From: DAOUMU01 sp034409055
GTDB lineage: Bacteria; Chloroflexota; Anaerolineae; 4572-78; J111
Length of the DNA: 10,287 nucleotides
Direction of reading: 5' to 3'
Assembly: GCA_034409055.1 (NCBI GenBank)
Contig: DAOUMU010000084.1
Location: 1-10,287 of the forward strand
Shown here: positions 1 through 7,069 of the stretch, in pieces
Layout: each line of letters opens with the position of its first letter
Numbering within the stretch: the first letter of the stretch is position 1
Notes under the pieces: model-generated
Database searches by the model: none
Seen by the model: only the letters and a program-made list of their open reading frames with translations
What the model was told of the DNA's origin: nothing
Program-made: the position numbers and the translations under genes

Positions 1-211
1 GGTAGAGGCATTAAAGGCCGATCCGAGGAGGTATGAGGTACGGCAGGAGTAACTGCCTACCCTCATGTCATTCCGAGGAGCGCAGTACCCAAAGGGCATA
101 AACGACGAGGAATCCCCAGCAACGACGACAAATTCAAGGCGAAATAGGAGATTCTTCGCTCCCTTTGGTTGCTCACGCCAGGCGTGACATAATCCGAAAT
201 GTCAACACGCC
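1..211. other. Non-coding window edge downstream of hisG
   Basis: No credible gene is seen. At 37-61 there is a small imperfect hairpin: ggta and ggcag on the left pair with ctgcc and tacc on the right, with one bulged base and a six-base loop. It has no following T-run on either strand, so it is a poor intrinsic terminator candidate. The rest is mostly the REP-like palindromic repeat listed separately. An ATG at 33 with a good GGAGG in front opens a frame of only about 22 codons that crosses the repeat, so it was not called. Confidence 0.5.
66..190. repeat. REP/MITE-like palindromic intergenic repeat
   Basis: Two arms of about 50 bases form an imperfect inverted repeat. The left arm starts tgtcattccgaggagcg and contains ccaaaggg and then gaggaatccc. 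The reverse complement of the right arm starts tgtca, contains ccaaaggg at nearly the same offset and then gaagaatctcc. Short palindromes built on 'tgtcattccgag ... gaatctc' are a recurrent intergenic repeat in several phyla, including Bacteroidetes and Chloroflexi (from memory). Here the element sits directly downstream of hisG, a usual place for REP-type sequences, where it could protect the 3' end of the transcript or slow transcription. That role is inference. Confidence 0.55.
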
Positions 212-1084
212 CTAGTAGATGACACTATTCAGCGGATACTCAATAATACCCTCGGCCCCGGCTTTCTTTACTTTTGGAATAACGTCCCGCACAGCCTGCT
301 TGTCGATGACCACTTCGAGGGCTACCCATGCCTTATCGATCTGATTGGAAATGGTCGGCGTATGTAGGGCCGGGAGTTGCTTCGAGACCTGGGCCAGTTT
401 GGCTTTAGGCACGTTCATCTTCAGGCCCACTTTGCCCTCGGCCTCCAAGGCCCCTTTCAGGAGTACCGCCAACCGCTCAATCTTCTCCCGTTTCCAGGGA
501 TCGGCCCAGGCTTGACGGTTGGCCACTAGTTTAGTATTCGATTCCACGACCGTGTCTACAATCCGGAGGTGGTGCGCTCGCAGCGAGGCCCCGGTTTCCG
601 TGCCCTCAACGATCGCATCGACCAGATAAGGTACTTTTATCTCTGTTGCCCCCCAGGAGTATTCCACCTCGGCCGATACGCCGTGCTTCTGCAAATACTG
701 CCTGGTCGCCTGGACCAATTCGGTGGCGATGCGTTTACCTTCAAGGTCCTTCACGCTTTGAATATCTGAATCTTCCGGTACGGCCAAAACCCAGCGGTAC
801 ACTTTGGCGGTAGCTTTACTATAGACCAGGTCTTCTACTTCCACCACGTCCGCATTATTTTCGGTAATCCAGTCTTTACCGGTCAGCCCAACGTCCAACA
901 CGCCCCGCTCCACATAACGCGCCATCTCCTGGGTACGGAACATCAGACACTCAATCTCAGGATCGTCAATATGGGGCACATAAGACCGGCCCGACATAAC
1001 GATTTTGTAACCTGCTTTTCCAAAAAGCTTGACGGTTGATTCCTGAAGACTGCCTTTGGGCAAACCCAGTTTCAATATATTCAC
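212..1084 (-). CDS. hisG: ATP phosphoribosyltransferase HisG, long form
   Basis: Catalyses the first, committed step of histidine synthesis, joining ATP and PRPP to give phosphoribosyl-ATP; cytosolic. The 290-residue length fits the long HisG type, which carries its own C-terminal regulatory domain and needs no HisZ. Seen: the N-terminal LGLPKGSL motif (residues 6-13), the DVGLTGKDW segment (64-72) of the first lobe, a PRPP-binding region around 145-170 with the ETGASLR loop (163-169), and an ACT-like tail from about 215 ending GAEGIIEYPLNSVIY, where histidine feedback normally acts. The start is a GTG at 1084, three bases after the hisI stop; a purine-rich GGAAA lies about 11 bases upstream. 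An in-frame TTG at 1075 is the alternative. It is the last gene of the permease-ATPase-hisI-hisG run. The other his genes are absent, so the pathway is split over the genome. Confidence 0.95.
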   Translation of the reverse strand: MNILKLGLPKGSLQESTVKLFGKAGYKIVMSGRSYVPHIDDPEIECLMFRTQEMARYVERGVLDVGLTGKDWITENNADVVEVEDLVYSKATAKVYRWVLAVPEDSDIQSVKDLEGKRIATELVQATRQYLQKHGVSAEVEYSWGATEIKVPYLVDAIVEGTETGASLRAHHLRIVDTVVESNTKLVANRQAWADPWKREKIERLAVLLKGALEAEGKVGLKMNVPKAKLAQVSKQLPALHTPTISNQIDKAWVALEVVIDKQAVRDVIPKVKKAGAEGIIEYPLNSVIY

Positions 1085-1087
1085 GGA

Positions 1088-1534
1088 TTAGGATTTCCTT
1101 TCCTGCTCACTGACAAAAACCAATTGCCCGTCTCGGATTTTGCGGTAGTAACAACTTTTGCGTGATTTCCCGTCAGTCCCTTTGGTATGACACACGCCTT
1201 CACCCAGGAGTCTGACCAGGTACAATAAAGAATTCTGTTCGCAATTTACCCGAATCTCCACGATTTCTAACGTGTCGCCGGATGTAGCCCCCTTAACCCA
1301 TAACTCATCTCTGGAGGTACTCCAGAAAGCGGCCACACCATGCGCCAGGGTATATTTTAGGGCCGCTTCATTAACATACGCCACCAGCAGCAGTTCTTGG
1401 CTGTTCACGTCCTGGACAGCAACCGGCAACACAGCCTCACGAGATTGGGTTACTTTCTTGAGTTTATCAAAGTCAAGTAACAGTTCGCTGTCTTCTTCAA
1501 GTTTTTTCGAGTCGATTTTTTCTTTTGTAGCCAT
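1088..1534 (-). CDS. hisI: Phosphoribosyl-AMP cyclohydrolase HisI, variant metal site
   Basis: Hydrolyses the purine ring of phosphoribosyl-AMP, the third step of histidine synthesis. It is a stand-alone cyclohydrolase of 148 residues with no HisE pyrophosphohydrolase domain. The family core is clear: LPVAVQDVNSQELLLVAYVNE (about 36-56), FWSTSRDELWVKGATSGDTL (70-89), and the three cysteines that normally bind zinc, C98, C115 (in VCHT) and C128 (in SCYYR). Odd: the usual DCDxD magnesium motif reads NCEQN (97-101), so all three aspartates are replaced. A spacer of about seven extra residues also lies between CHT and SCYY. The first 30 residues are charged and poorly conserved. The ATG at 1534 lies 13 bases after the ATPase stop with only a weak GAG-type ribosome site, suggesting translational coupling. 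Fold assignment is firm; the altered metal site probably marks a HisI subfamily rather than loss of function. Confidence 0.93.
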   Translation of the reverse strand: MATKEKIDSKKLEEDSELLLDFDKLKKVTQSREAVLPVAVQDVNSQELLLVAYVNEAALKYTLAHGVAAFWSTSRDELWVKGATSGDTLEIVEIRVNCEQNSLLYLVRLLGEGVCHTKGTDGKSRKSCYYRKIRDGQLVFVSEQERKS

Positions 1535-1547
1535 TCACTCAATGGAA

Positions 1548-2321
1548 TTATGCTTCGCTCTGCTTCTCCCCAATAATTCGCTGCAAGAACATGCGGGTTC
1601 TGGGGTCCTGGGGGTTGTCAAACAGTTGCCCGGGTGGGCCCTGCTCGGCAATGCCCCCATCCTCCATAAACACCACCCGGTGGGAAACGTCGTGGGCAAA
1701 ATCCATTTCGTGGCTAACGACCAGCATGGTCATACCCTCGTTAGCCAGTTGGCGCATAACTTCCAACACCTCGCCGATCAACTCCGGGTCGAGGGCGCTG
1801 GTCGGCTCATCAAAAAGCATCACTTTGGGTTCCATTGTCAAGGCCCGGGCAATGGCTACCCGTTGCTTTTGCCCGCCGGAGAGACGGTTGGGAAATTCAT
1901 CCCGCTTATTGCTCATACCGACCTTATCCAGGAATTTTTCGGCAATGGCAATGGCCTTATCCTTGTTCATTCTTTTTACAGTGACCGGGGCTTCAATTAA
2001 GTTCTCGATGACGCTTAAATGCGGAAAGAGATTAAACTCTTGAAAAACCATGCCGGTCCGCAACCGGATTTCGTGAATGGTTTGCTTTTGCTCCTTGGTC
2101 AGTTTGTGCTGCTCCACGTGAACCGACAGGCCATCCACGGTCACTTTGCCGTGGGTCGGTTGTTCCAAAAAATTCACGCAGCGTAACAGGGTCGACTTGC
2201 CGGAGCCGGAGCGGCCAATGATAGTGACCACCTCGCCCTGTTTGACCTCCATCGAAATGCCTTTGAGTACTTCTAAGGGACCAAAATTTTTATGCAAATC
2301 TTCAATTTCGACAATCGCCAT
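1548..2321 (-). CDS. Polar amino acid ABC transporter ATPase (GlnQ/HisP family)
   Basis: ATP-hydrolysing subunit that powers amino acid import, bound to the inner face of the membrane permease. All key motifs are present in the 257-residue product: Walker A GRSGSGKST (36-44), Q-loop Q94 in FQEFNLFPHLSVIENL, signature LSGGQKQRVAIARAL (147-161), Walker B VMLFDEPTSALDP with catalytic E172, and switch histidine H204 in VVSHEMDFA. The FNLFPH stretch and overall length match the GlnQ/HisP/ArtP group. The frame is open to 2402, but the start is taken at ATG 2321 (MAIVEIEDL): GAGGAGA lies nine bases upstream, and the longer form would overlap the permease by 79 bases with a tail of no family character. 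It begins two bases after the permease stop and its ribosome site lies in the last permease codons, so the two are translationally coupled. The substrate cannot be read from the sequence; the hisI-hisG genes downstream make histidine one guess. Confidence 0.95.
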   Translation of the reverse strand: MAIVEIEDLHKNFGPLEVLKGISMEVKQGEVVTIIGRSGSGKSTLLRCVNFLEQPTHGKVTVDGLSVHVEQHKLTKEQKQTIHEIRLRTGMVFQEFNLFPHLSVIENLIEAPVTVKRMNKDKAIAIAEKFLDKVGMSNKRDEFPNRLSGGQKQRVAIARALTMEPKVMLFDEPTSALDPELIGEVLEVMRQLANEGMTMLVVSHEMDFAHDVSHRVVFMEDGGIAEQGPPGQLFDNPQDPRTRMFLQRIIGEKQSEA

Positions 2322-2323
2322 GA

Positions 2324-3154
2324 TTAACGCTCTCCTCTGGCCATATATCTTTCCAGTCTGGCTTGCAAGGCAGTAAAGATAATGGTCATGAGCCAATACC
2401 AAACCGCAGCGATGGCCAGTGCTTCTAAGCCTCTAAAGTTTGCCCGGCCAACCTTTTGGGCTCGCCAAAAAGTTTCTTGCACAAAGCCGGTGGTTGCCAC
2501 CAGGGCCGAATCTTTAAGCATGGCAATAAACTCGTTACCCGAGGGCGGGACCACCAGACGCAATGCCTGGGGTAGTACGATCCGGCGCATCATCTGCCAG
2601 TTGGTCATGCCCAGGGCAATGGCCGCTTCCCGTTGTCCTTTGCTGACGCTTTCAATCCCGGCCCGGAATATCTCACTCATATAAGCGCCATAATTCAGCG
2701 AGAGGGCCGTAATGCCGGCTACCGGACCGGATAATCTTATCCCAATTTGAGGCAGAGCCAGGAAAAAGAAAAATATTTGCAGCAAAAGAGGGGTGCCGCG
2801 AATGAGCGACACATAAAAGCCGGATAGGGCCACCAACGGTGGGATCCCGGAGAGACGGCCCAGGGCCGATAGTAAGGCTAGAAGACTGGCAAACAGGATG
2901 GAAATAATAGAAATGTAAATTGTTTGGGGTACCCCCTTACTAATAAAAGGGGCCCACAGTTTCATGAATTCAGTATCCAGCTTAATCGTTTTGATGGCAA
3001 TTGGGCCAAGCTCAAAGCGAACCCCGCTAAAGGCAAAGAGGAGCAAGCCCAGAATAACGATCCACCAAATTGTAACCTGGGCCCCAAACCAGTACCGGGC
3101 CCGTTCCTGTTGAGCCAAAACCACTTGGGTGCGAGATAAGGCTCTTTCTGCCAT
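2324..3154 (-). CDS. Polar amino acid ABC transporter permease (HisM/GlnP family)
   Basis: Inner-membrane channel subunit of an amino acid importer. The 276-residue product has hydrophobic segments at about 24-43, 76-98, 105-135, 145-160 and 244-265. It shows the family marks SLIRGTPLLLQIFFFF (116-131), LNYGAYMSEIFRAGIESVSKGQREAA (153-178) and the EAA-type loop that contacts the ATPase, ALGMTNWQMMRRIVLPQALR (180-199). The first 20 residues are polar, and the roughly 30-residue stretch after the first membrane helix (about 44-75) is long for the family. The open frame reaches 3268, but ATG 3154 is chosen because AAGGAGGTA lies six bases upstream and the extra 38 residues resemble no permease. 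A single permease gene suggests a homodimeric channel. No periplasmic or lipoprotein substrate-binding gene is next to it, which is unusual for this family. Confidence 0.94.
   Translation of the reverse strand: MAERALSRTQVVLAQQERARYWFGAQVTIWWIVILGLLLFAFSGVRFELGPIAIKTIKLDTEFMKLWAPFISKGVPQTIYISIISILFASLLALLSALGRLSGIPPLVALSGFYVSLIRGTPLLLQIFFFFLALPQIGIRLSGPVAGITALSLNYGAYMSEIFRAGIESVSKGQREAAIALGMTNWQMMRRIVLPQALRLVVPPSGNEFIAMLKDSALVATTGFVQETFWRAQKVGRANFRGLEALAIAAVWYWLMTIIFTALQARLERYMARGER
2331..2337 (-). promoter_or_regulatory. Ribosome binding site fixing the ATPase start
   Basis: Read on the minus strand this is GAGGAGA, nine bases before ATG 2321 and inside the final codons of the permease. It supports the 257-residue ATPase over the 284-residue open frame. 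Confidence 0.75.
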
Positions 3155-3160
3155 AGTACC

Positions 3161-3169
3161 TACCTCCTT
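3161..3169 (-). promoter_or_regulatory. Strong Shine-Dalgarno site of the permease
   Basis: On the minus strand this reads AAGGAGGTA, a near-perfect match to the anti-SD sequence, six bases before ATG 3154. It decides the permease start against the longer open frame and marks the beginning of the transporter-his unit as a well-translated gene. Confidence 0.8.
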
Positions 3170-3177
3170 CGTATTTG

Positions 3178-3191
3178 CTTTTACGTAAAAG
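3178..3191. promoter_or_regulatory. 14-bp perfect palindrome, possible operator before the transporter operon
   Basis: CTTTTACGTAAAAG is its own reverse complement. It sits 24 bases before the permease start codon, just upstream of the Shine-Dalgarno site, within the 123-base gap between def and the permease. The position and symmetry suit a dimeric repressor acting on the transporter-his transcript. No -10/-35 pair of good quality was found here, so the site may instead act on a transcript coming through from def. Confidence 0.4.
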
Positions 3192-3278
3192 TATTGACTG
3201 ACAACAGACCACCGACCGTCGAGGAATGATAAATCCACAGGGGATGTGTGACGAATGACGAAAGTCAAGACTCGTTTT

Positions 3279-3833
3279 TTACACTTCCATAATCGTTGTT
3301 ACTGGCACACGGACCAGTTCGCCATCCTTATTTTTTTCCACCCGGTACAGATCCTCTAGCTTATCAAGCCGGTCGATGAATAGCACGCCATCCAGATGAT
3401 CAATCTCGTGATGAACCAACACCGCATCAAACCCCTCAAAGACACGATCAAAAGGCTTGCCCCATTCGTCCAGGCCGGTCACCCTTAAATAATGAGGTCG
3501 AACGGTTTCGGCGAAGAGGCCGGGAAAGCTGAGACAGCCGTCAAAATCTCTTTCCTTATGCTTAGCCTCAATAATTTCCGGGTTAATCAGGGCAATGGGT
3601 GGATCAGGTTGATCCTTATCTTCGTTTCGACTATCCAGCCGGACCACTATGACCCGGCTATGCATATTAATCTGAGGAGCGGCCAGACCAATCCCTTCCG
3701 GGTGATCCAGCAACGTGTCCTTCAAATCCCTGACCAACTTTTTGATACGCCGGTTGACCACCCTGACGGGCTGGCTTTCTTTGCGCAAGGCGGCTTCATT
3801 TTCACTGAAGAGGACAATGTCTCTAACGGCCAT
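3279..3833 (-). CDS. def: Peptide deformylase
   Basis: Removes the formyl group from the N-terminal methionine of new proteins; a cytosolic metalloenzyme, normally with Fe2+ or Zn2+. The 184-residue product has all three family motifs: GIGLAAPQ (47-54), DGCLS (98-102) with metal ligand C100, and HHEIDHLDG (141-149) with ligands H142 and H146 and catalytic E143. Motif 2 has Asp where most family members have Glu (EGCLS), a conservative change. The open frame extends to 3872, but ATG 3833 (MAVRDIVLF) is preferred: GGAG lies about 10-13 bases upstream and family members start close to such a sequence. A TATAAT box lies just ahead. Formyl supply for initiator tRNA comes from formyl-THF, so def has a loose one-carbon link with the rest of the window, though this may be chance. 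Confidence 0.95.
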   Translation of the reverse strand: MAVRDIVLFSENEAALRKESQPVRVVNRRIKKLVRDLKDTLLDHPEGIGLAAPQINMHSRVIVVRLDSRNEDKDQPDPPIALINPEIIEAKHKERDFDGCLSFPGLFAETVRPHYLRVTGLDEWGKPFDRVFEGFDAVLVHHEIDHLDGVLFIDRLDKLEDLYRVEKNKDGELVRVPVTTIMEV

Positions 3834-3855
3834 AAGAAAATGTCTCCAAAGAATA

Positions 3856-3886
3856 ATTATACTCAATCCCACATCCCGTTTTACAA
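3856..3886 (-). promoter_or_regulatory. Candidate sigma-70-type promoter of def
   Basis: On the minus strand a perfect TATAAT (3856-3861) stands 22 bases before the def start codon. A TTGTAA (3881-3886) lies 19 bases further upstream as a partial -35 and overlaps the stop of the preceding RNase gene. Spacing is slightly long and the -35 matches the consensus at 4 of 6 positions. The -10 box is the stronger evidence. Confidence 0.45.
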
Positions 3887-5284
3887 CACAAAACTCTGCT
3901 CGTGGGCTGGCACATAGACTTCCGGCACGCCCTGCTCGCGAGCTGCTTCAGCCAGGGCTATGGCATTCTCACTTTCACCATGCACTAAAAAGAGCTTTTG
4001 CAGATTGCCTCGTTCCTGGGCGGCTTTAAGCCAATTGAGTAAGCCATTATGGTCAGCGTGAGCCGAATAACCGTCAATTTTCATTACCCTGGCGGCCACG
4101 GTGTAATCGTCGCCAAAAATGGGCACAACTGGTCGACCTTCTAAAATCTTACGGCCCAGGGTATGTTCTGCTTGATAGCCGACAAATAAGATCATATTGC
4201 GCCTATGGGTAATGTTGTTCTTGAGATGATGTAAAATGCGGCCCGACTCACACATCCCGGAGGCGCTGATAATAACCGCCGATTGATCAAGGTCGTTCAG
4301 GGCTTTAGAGTCGTTCACCTCACGAATGTAGGTTACCCCCTCAAAACCAAACGGATCCCGGCTATTGGTTTCGCTCAAAAAATCCCTGGTTTCCTGATCG
4401 TATACCTCCGGGTGCAGGCGAAAAATTTCGGTGGCATTGACGGCCAGGGGACTATCGACAAAGACGTCGATGTTGGGAATCTCATTTCTATCGGTCAGTT
4501 CATGCAGGGCGTAAACCACCTCTTGGGTGCGACCGACGGCAAAGGCTGGAATAATCAACTTACCTTTCTGCTCGTAAATTTCCAGCACAGCTTGTTTCAG
4601 GGCAGCCTGAGCCTGGCCCGGCGATTCGTGGTAACGCTGGCCGTAGGTGCTTTCCATAATAATAAAATCTGCCCCTTCAACCGGGGCCGGGTCACGTAGG
4701 ATAGGTAGATGCTTGCGGCCGATGTCGCCACTGAAAACCAAGCATTTTTGTTTTTCCCCATCGTCAATATCCAGGGTTACCGAGGCCGAACCCAGCACGT
4801 GACCGGCCTCTCGATAGTGAGCCTGCACGCCCGGTACCACTTGAAAGGGCCGGTTATAGCCGATTGATTGAAACAGGCTCAAAGCTTCCACGGCATCAGC
4901 CTGGGTATAAAGTGGCTCAAAAGGGTTTTGACCCCGTTTCAGCCGGCGTTTATTGACATATTTCACGTCGCTTTCTTGAATATGGGCCGAATCCCACAGC
5001 ATAATCGCGCACAGGTCACGGGTGGCCGAAGTGGCCCAAATCGGCCCTCGATACCCTTGCTTGACCAGGGTGGGCACATTGCCGGTGTGGTCAATATGGG
5101 CGTGGGATAAAATCAGGGCATCAATTTCGGTGGGGTCAAAGGGAAAGTTTCTGTTCCGTTCAAACGCTTCTTTACGACGCCCCTGATACAGGCCGCAGTC
5201 CAATAAAATATTGTAGCCATTGACCTTGAGCAGATGCATCGAGCCGGTGACAGTTTGCGCCGCTCCGCAAAATTGAAGCTCCAT
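3881..5284 (-). CDS. MBL-fold / beta-CASP RNA-processing hydrolase
   Basis: A probable ribonuclease of the metallo-beta-lactamase beta-CASP group (CPSF73/Ysh1-like, with RNA-specificity domain), cytosolic. The 467-residue product shows the zinc-binding SHAHIDH (60-66; H61, H63, D65, H66), a further ligand H162 in GHVLGSA, D187 in FSGDIG, and the ESTYG segment (211-215). The beta-CASP insert follows (about 245-380) with IIPAFAVGRTQEV, VDSPLAVNATEIF, SASGMCESGRILHHL and GYQAEHTLGRKI. The C-terminal part has SAHADHNGLLNW (407-418, H409) and LVHGE (433-437, H435). Every catalytic position expected is present. The start at ATG 5284 has AGGAGA seven bases upstream. Its stop lies 47 bases before def. 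Bacterial members of this subgroup are common but poorly characterised, so endo- versus exonuclease activity and target RNA are unknown. Confidence 0.9.
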   Translation of the reverse strand: MELQFCGAAQTVTGSMHLLKVNGYNILLDCGLYQGRRKEAFERNRNFPFDPTEIDALILSHAHIDHTGNVPTLVKQGYRGPIWATSATRDLCAIMLWDSAHIQESDVKYVNKRRLKRGQNPFEPLYTQADAVEALSLFQSIGYNRPFQVVPGVQAHYREAGHVLGSASVTLDIDDGEKQKCLVFSGDIGRKHLPILRDPAPVEGADFIIMESTYGQRYHESPGQAQAALKQAVLEIYEQKGKLIIPAFAVGRTQEVVYALHELTDRNEIPNIDVFVDSPLAVNATEIFRLHPEVYDQETRDFLSETNSRDPFGFEGVTYIREVNDSKALNDLDQSAVIISASGMCESGRILHHLKNNITHRRNMILFVGYQAEHTLGRKILEGRPVVPIFGDDYTVAARVMKIDGYSAHADHNGLLNWLKAAQERGNLQKLFLVHGESENAIALAEAAREQGVPEVYVPAHEQSFVL

Positions 5285-5444
5285 GACTTTTTCTCCTGTA
5301 TACCATAGGTGGGAGAATTATAACGCAGCTTCCTCAAGAACACAATCGGCACAAACCCAAGAGTGCCCACCACAGGTTGGTGGGCACTCATAGAAGATCA
5401 TCAGAGTAAGTTACGCAAACAAACGCCCCAAATGTTACGTGCGC
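5285..5444. other. Spacer between the reductase and RNase genes
   Basis: Non-coding. It holds the terminator-like hairpin listed separately and the ribosome site AGGAGA of the RNase gene. An open frame that crosses it (5113-5391) is a shadow of the RNase coding region. Confidence 0.5.
5361..5389 (-). terminator. Perfect 12-bp hairpin after the reductase gene
   Basis: gagtgcccacca (5361-5372) and tggtgggcactc (5378-5389) are exact reverse complements around a five-base loop. Read on the minus strand it starts 56 bases after the stop of the methylenetetrahydrofolate reductase gene and is followed by TTGGGTTTGTG, a T-rich but interrupted tail. This fits an intrinsic terminator or a 3'-end stabilising hairpin for that gene. 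The perfect, GC-rich stem is firm; the terminating function is inference. Confidence 0.65.
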
Positions 5445-6941
5445 CTACGGGGTCTGATAGAGCACTGGCTCTGGAGTGAGAACGCGCTCCGGCCAGGCCT
5501 GGATGACCGGTCGGGGGACGCCTGACTCTTCTACCAGGCGCGGCACAATCGATTCCCAATGGATGGCCATAATGTGCATCCCGTTGATACCTGGGGTGTT
5601 CTTGAGCTTCTCGATCGTTTCGAGAGCGATCATCACGCCCTCTTCCTGTTGTGCTTCCTTGTCACCCGCTTCGTCTATACGCTTGACAATTTCAGGCGGA
5701 ATGACTACGCCCGGCACATTGACCATAAAATGAACCGCTCGTGAGCTTCTGATGGGGATGAGCCCGGCCAGGATGTAAACCTTGTCCAGCAAGTTACGCT
5801 TGTCGAGGGCTTCCAGCCAGTCGGTGAACTTATTGTAGTCGTAGACGGGTTGGGTTTGGATGAACTGAGCACCAGCGTTGATTTTCTTTTCGGCTCGGAT
5901 CGCTTCGTACTGGGGCGGGACCCCAAAAGGTGCGGCTGCCGTCCCCAGGAAAAATTGCGGGGGCTGTTTGAGCTTGCGCCCATCCAGGTACACTCCCTCG
6001 TCGCGCATGCGGCGCAGCATCCACAGAACCTGGACCGCGTCCATATCAAACTGATCGGGTTTGGTCATCGGAGAAGGGCCAAAACTCTGATGGTCACCGC
6101 TCAGACAGAGAATGTTACGAATACCCAAGCCGGCGGCCCCCATGGCGTCCGATTCAATGACGACCCGGCTGCGGTCGCGGGCCTGGAGCTGCATCACCGG
6201 TTCCAAACCGGCGTCCAGGCAAATCTTGCTAGAAGCCATACTATTCATACGAGCCGAGGCCGAGGCGTTGTCGGTAAAGTTGGCTGCCGTCACATAGCCC
6301 TGGAGCCAGCCTACTTTCTCTTGGATAAGCTCTTGGGATACGTTCAACGGGGGGGCCACCTCGGCCGTGGTGACGAAAATACCGGTGCGCAGATTGGCCT
6401 CTAACAGGGAAATCGGTTCCTCGTAGGCCGGGGGGTGGTAGAGGGCATCCCCCTGCCACCAATCAGGCTGGCGTAACTTATAGAAGAATTGCTTCCATTC
6501 CCGGTTGAATTTCTGGCGGTTAAAGAAAAAGTCCAGCGGATAGGGTCCCTGCTTCCACTCACGCCAGCGTTTGATCATATCCAACCACGTTTCGTGCCCG
6601 GCCTGCGAACCGTCAATGGGGGCATTGATCTCGATCAGCGTGTCCAGACGGCCCATCCATTCGGCCCGCTCGTAGATCATGTACCAGGTGCAAGGACGTG
6701 ACGGATCAACCTCGCAATGTTCGGGGCTGGCCCCACCACACAGGCCATTACGCAAGCCCTTGGGGCAGGTCATAGGGCAGACAAAGGCCGTCTCTTGCAA
6801 GATGCAGTTACCACACATGCGGCAGCCAAAGAGCCAACCTTTAATGGTCCTTTCAAAAGCGGTAAATGTCCGCACAGGCCACGACTCCCGGCGAACAGGA
6901 TTGAAAGGGGGTTGATAACGTCGGGGTGAAAATATGGGCAT
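5445..6941 (-). CDS. metF: Methylenetetrahydrofolate reductase, MetV-like/MetF fusion
   Basis: Interconverts 5,10-methylene-THF and 5-methyl-THF. Two parts are visible in 498 residues. Residues about 35-90 form the cysteine-rich domain that Pfam calls 'MTHFR C terminal' and that acetogens carry as the separate MetV protein: C40, C43, C46, C55, C59, C68, C76 and C84, with the marker CPMTCPKGLRNGLCGG. Eight cysteines suit metal or iron-sulfur binding. Residues about 186-490 are the flavin barrel of MetF: TAEVAPP with the likely catalytic Glu (194), NFTDNASASARM (221-232), MQLQARDR (250-257), RNILCLSGD (275-283), INAGAQFIQTQPVYD (354-368) and GINGMHIM (451-458). ATG 6941 has AAGGAG about 11 bases upstream. 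It is transcribed away from the methyltransferase genes, next to a shared regulatory region. The electron donor (NADH, ferredoxin or a partner protein) cannot be told from the sequence. Confidence 0.9.
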   Translation of the reverse strand: MPIFSPRRYQPPFNPVRRESWPVRTFTAFERTIKGWLFGCRMCGNCILQETAFVCPMTCPKGLRNGLCGGASPEHCEVDPSRPCTWYMIYERAEWMGRLDTLIEINAPIDGSQAGHETWLDMIKRWREWKQGPYPLDFFFNRQKFNREWKQFFYKLRQPDWWQGDALYHPPAYEEPISLLEANLRTGIFVTTAEVAPPLNVSQELIQEKVGWLQGYVTAANFTDNASASARMNSMASSKICLDAGLEPVMQLQARDRSRVVIESDAMGAAGLGIRNILCLSGDHQSFGPSPMTKPDQFDMDAVQVLWMLRRMRDEGVYLDGRKLKQPPQFFLGTAAAPFGVPPQYEAIRAEKKINAGAQFIQTQPVYDYNKFTDWLEALDKRNLLDKVYILAGLIPIRSSRAVHFMVNVPGVVIPPEIVKRIDEAGDKEAQQEEGVMIALETIEKLKNTPGINGMHIMAIHWESIVPRLVEESGVPRPVIQAWPERVLTPEPVLYQTP

Positions 6942-7003
6942 TGTTTGTTTAACTCCTTGTAATAAGATGATTCGTTCCTGATGGCAGCAATTAATACGCT
7001 ATA

Positions 7004-7042
7004 CCGCCGAGATCAGCCCATAAACAGACCAGAACTCGGCGG
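7004..7042 (-). other. Inverted repeat in the reductase leader
   Basis: ccgccgag (7004-7011) and ctcggcgg (7035-7042) are exact reverse complements separated by 23 bases. If the minus-strand promoter at 7070-7098 is right, this GC-rich stem lies in the 5' untranslated region of the reductase mRNA, some 60 bases before its start. It could slow or stabilise the transcript. No T-run follows it on the minus strand. Confidence 0.4.
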
Positions 7043-7069
7043 CTTTCATCCAAGTTGCAAATTTCTGAT

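Larger units (their letters stand above)
3155..3278. other. def-permease spacer with short repeated words
   Basis: A non-coding gap. It contains a tandem heptamer tgacgaa-tgacgaa at 3249-3262 and a run of related words (gactgac, gaccaccgaccgtcgag) at 3195-3221. Such low-complexity filler of 'gac/gtc/cgg' words is something I associate with Anaerolineae-type intergenic DNA, but that is memory-based and weak. The palindrome and ribosome site at its permease end are listed separately. There is no clear intrinsic terminator after def, so read-through from def into the transporter genes is possible. Confidence 0.4.

Noticed and set aside
1272..2043. Long plus-strand open frames opposite hisI and the ATPase gene
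   Set aside because: They are antisense shadows of well-identified genes and have no protein-family character.
5850..6404. 184-codon plus-strand open frame inside the reductase gene
   Set aside because: Antisense to conserved MetF coding sequence; no ribosome site and no recognisable domain.
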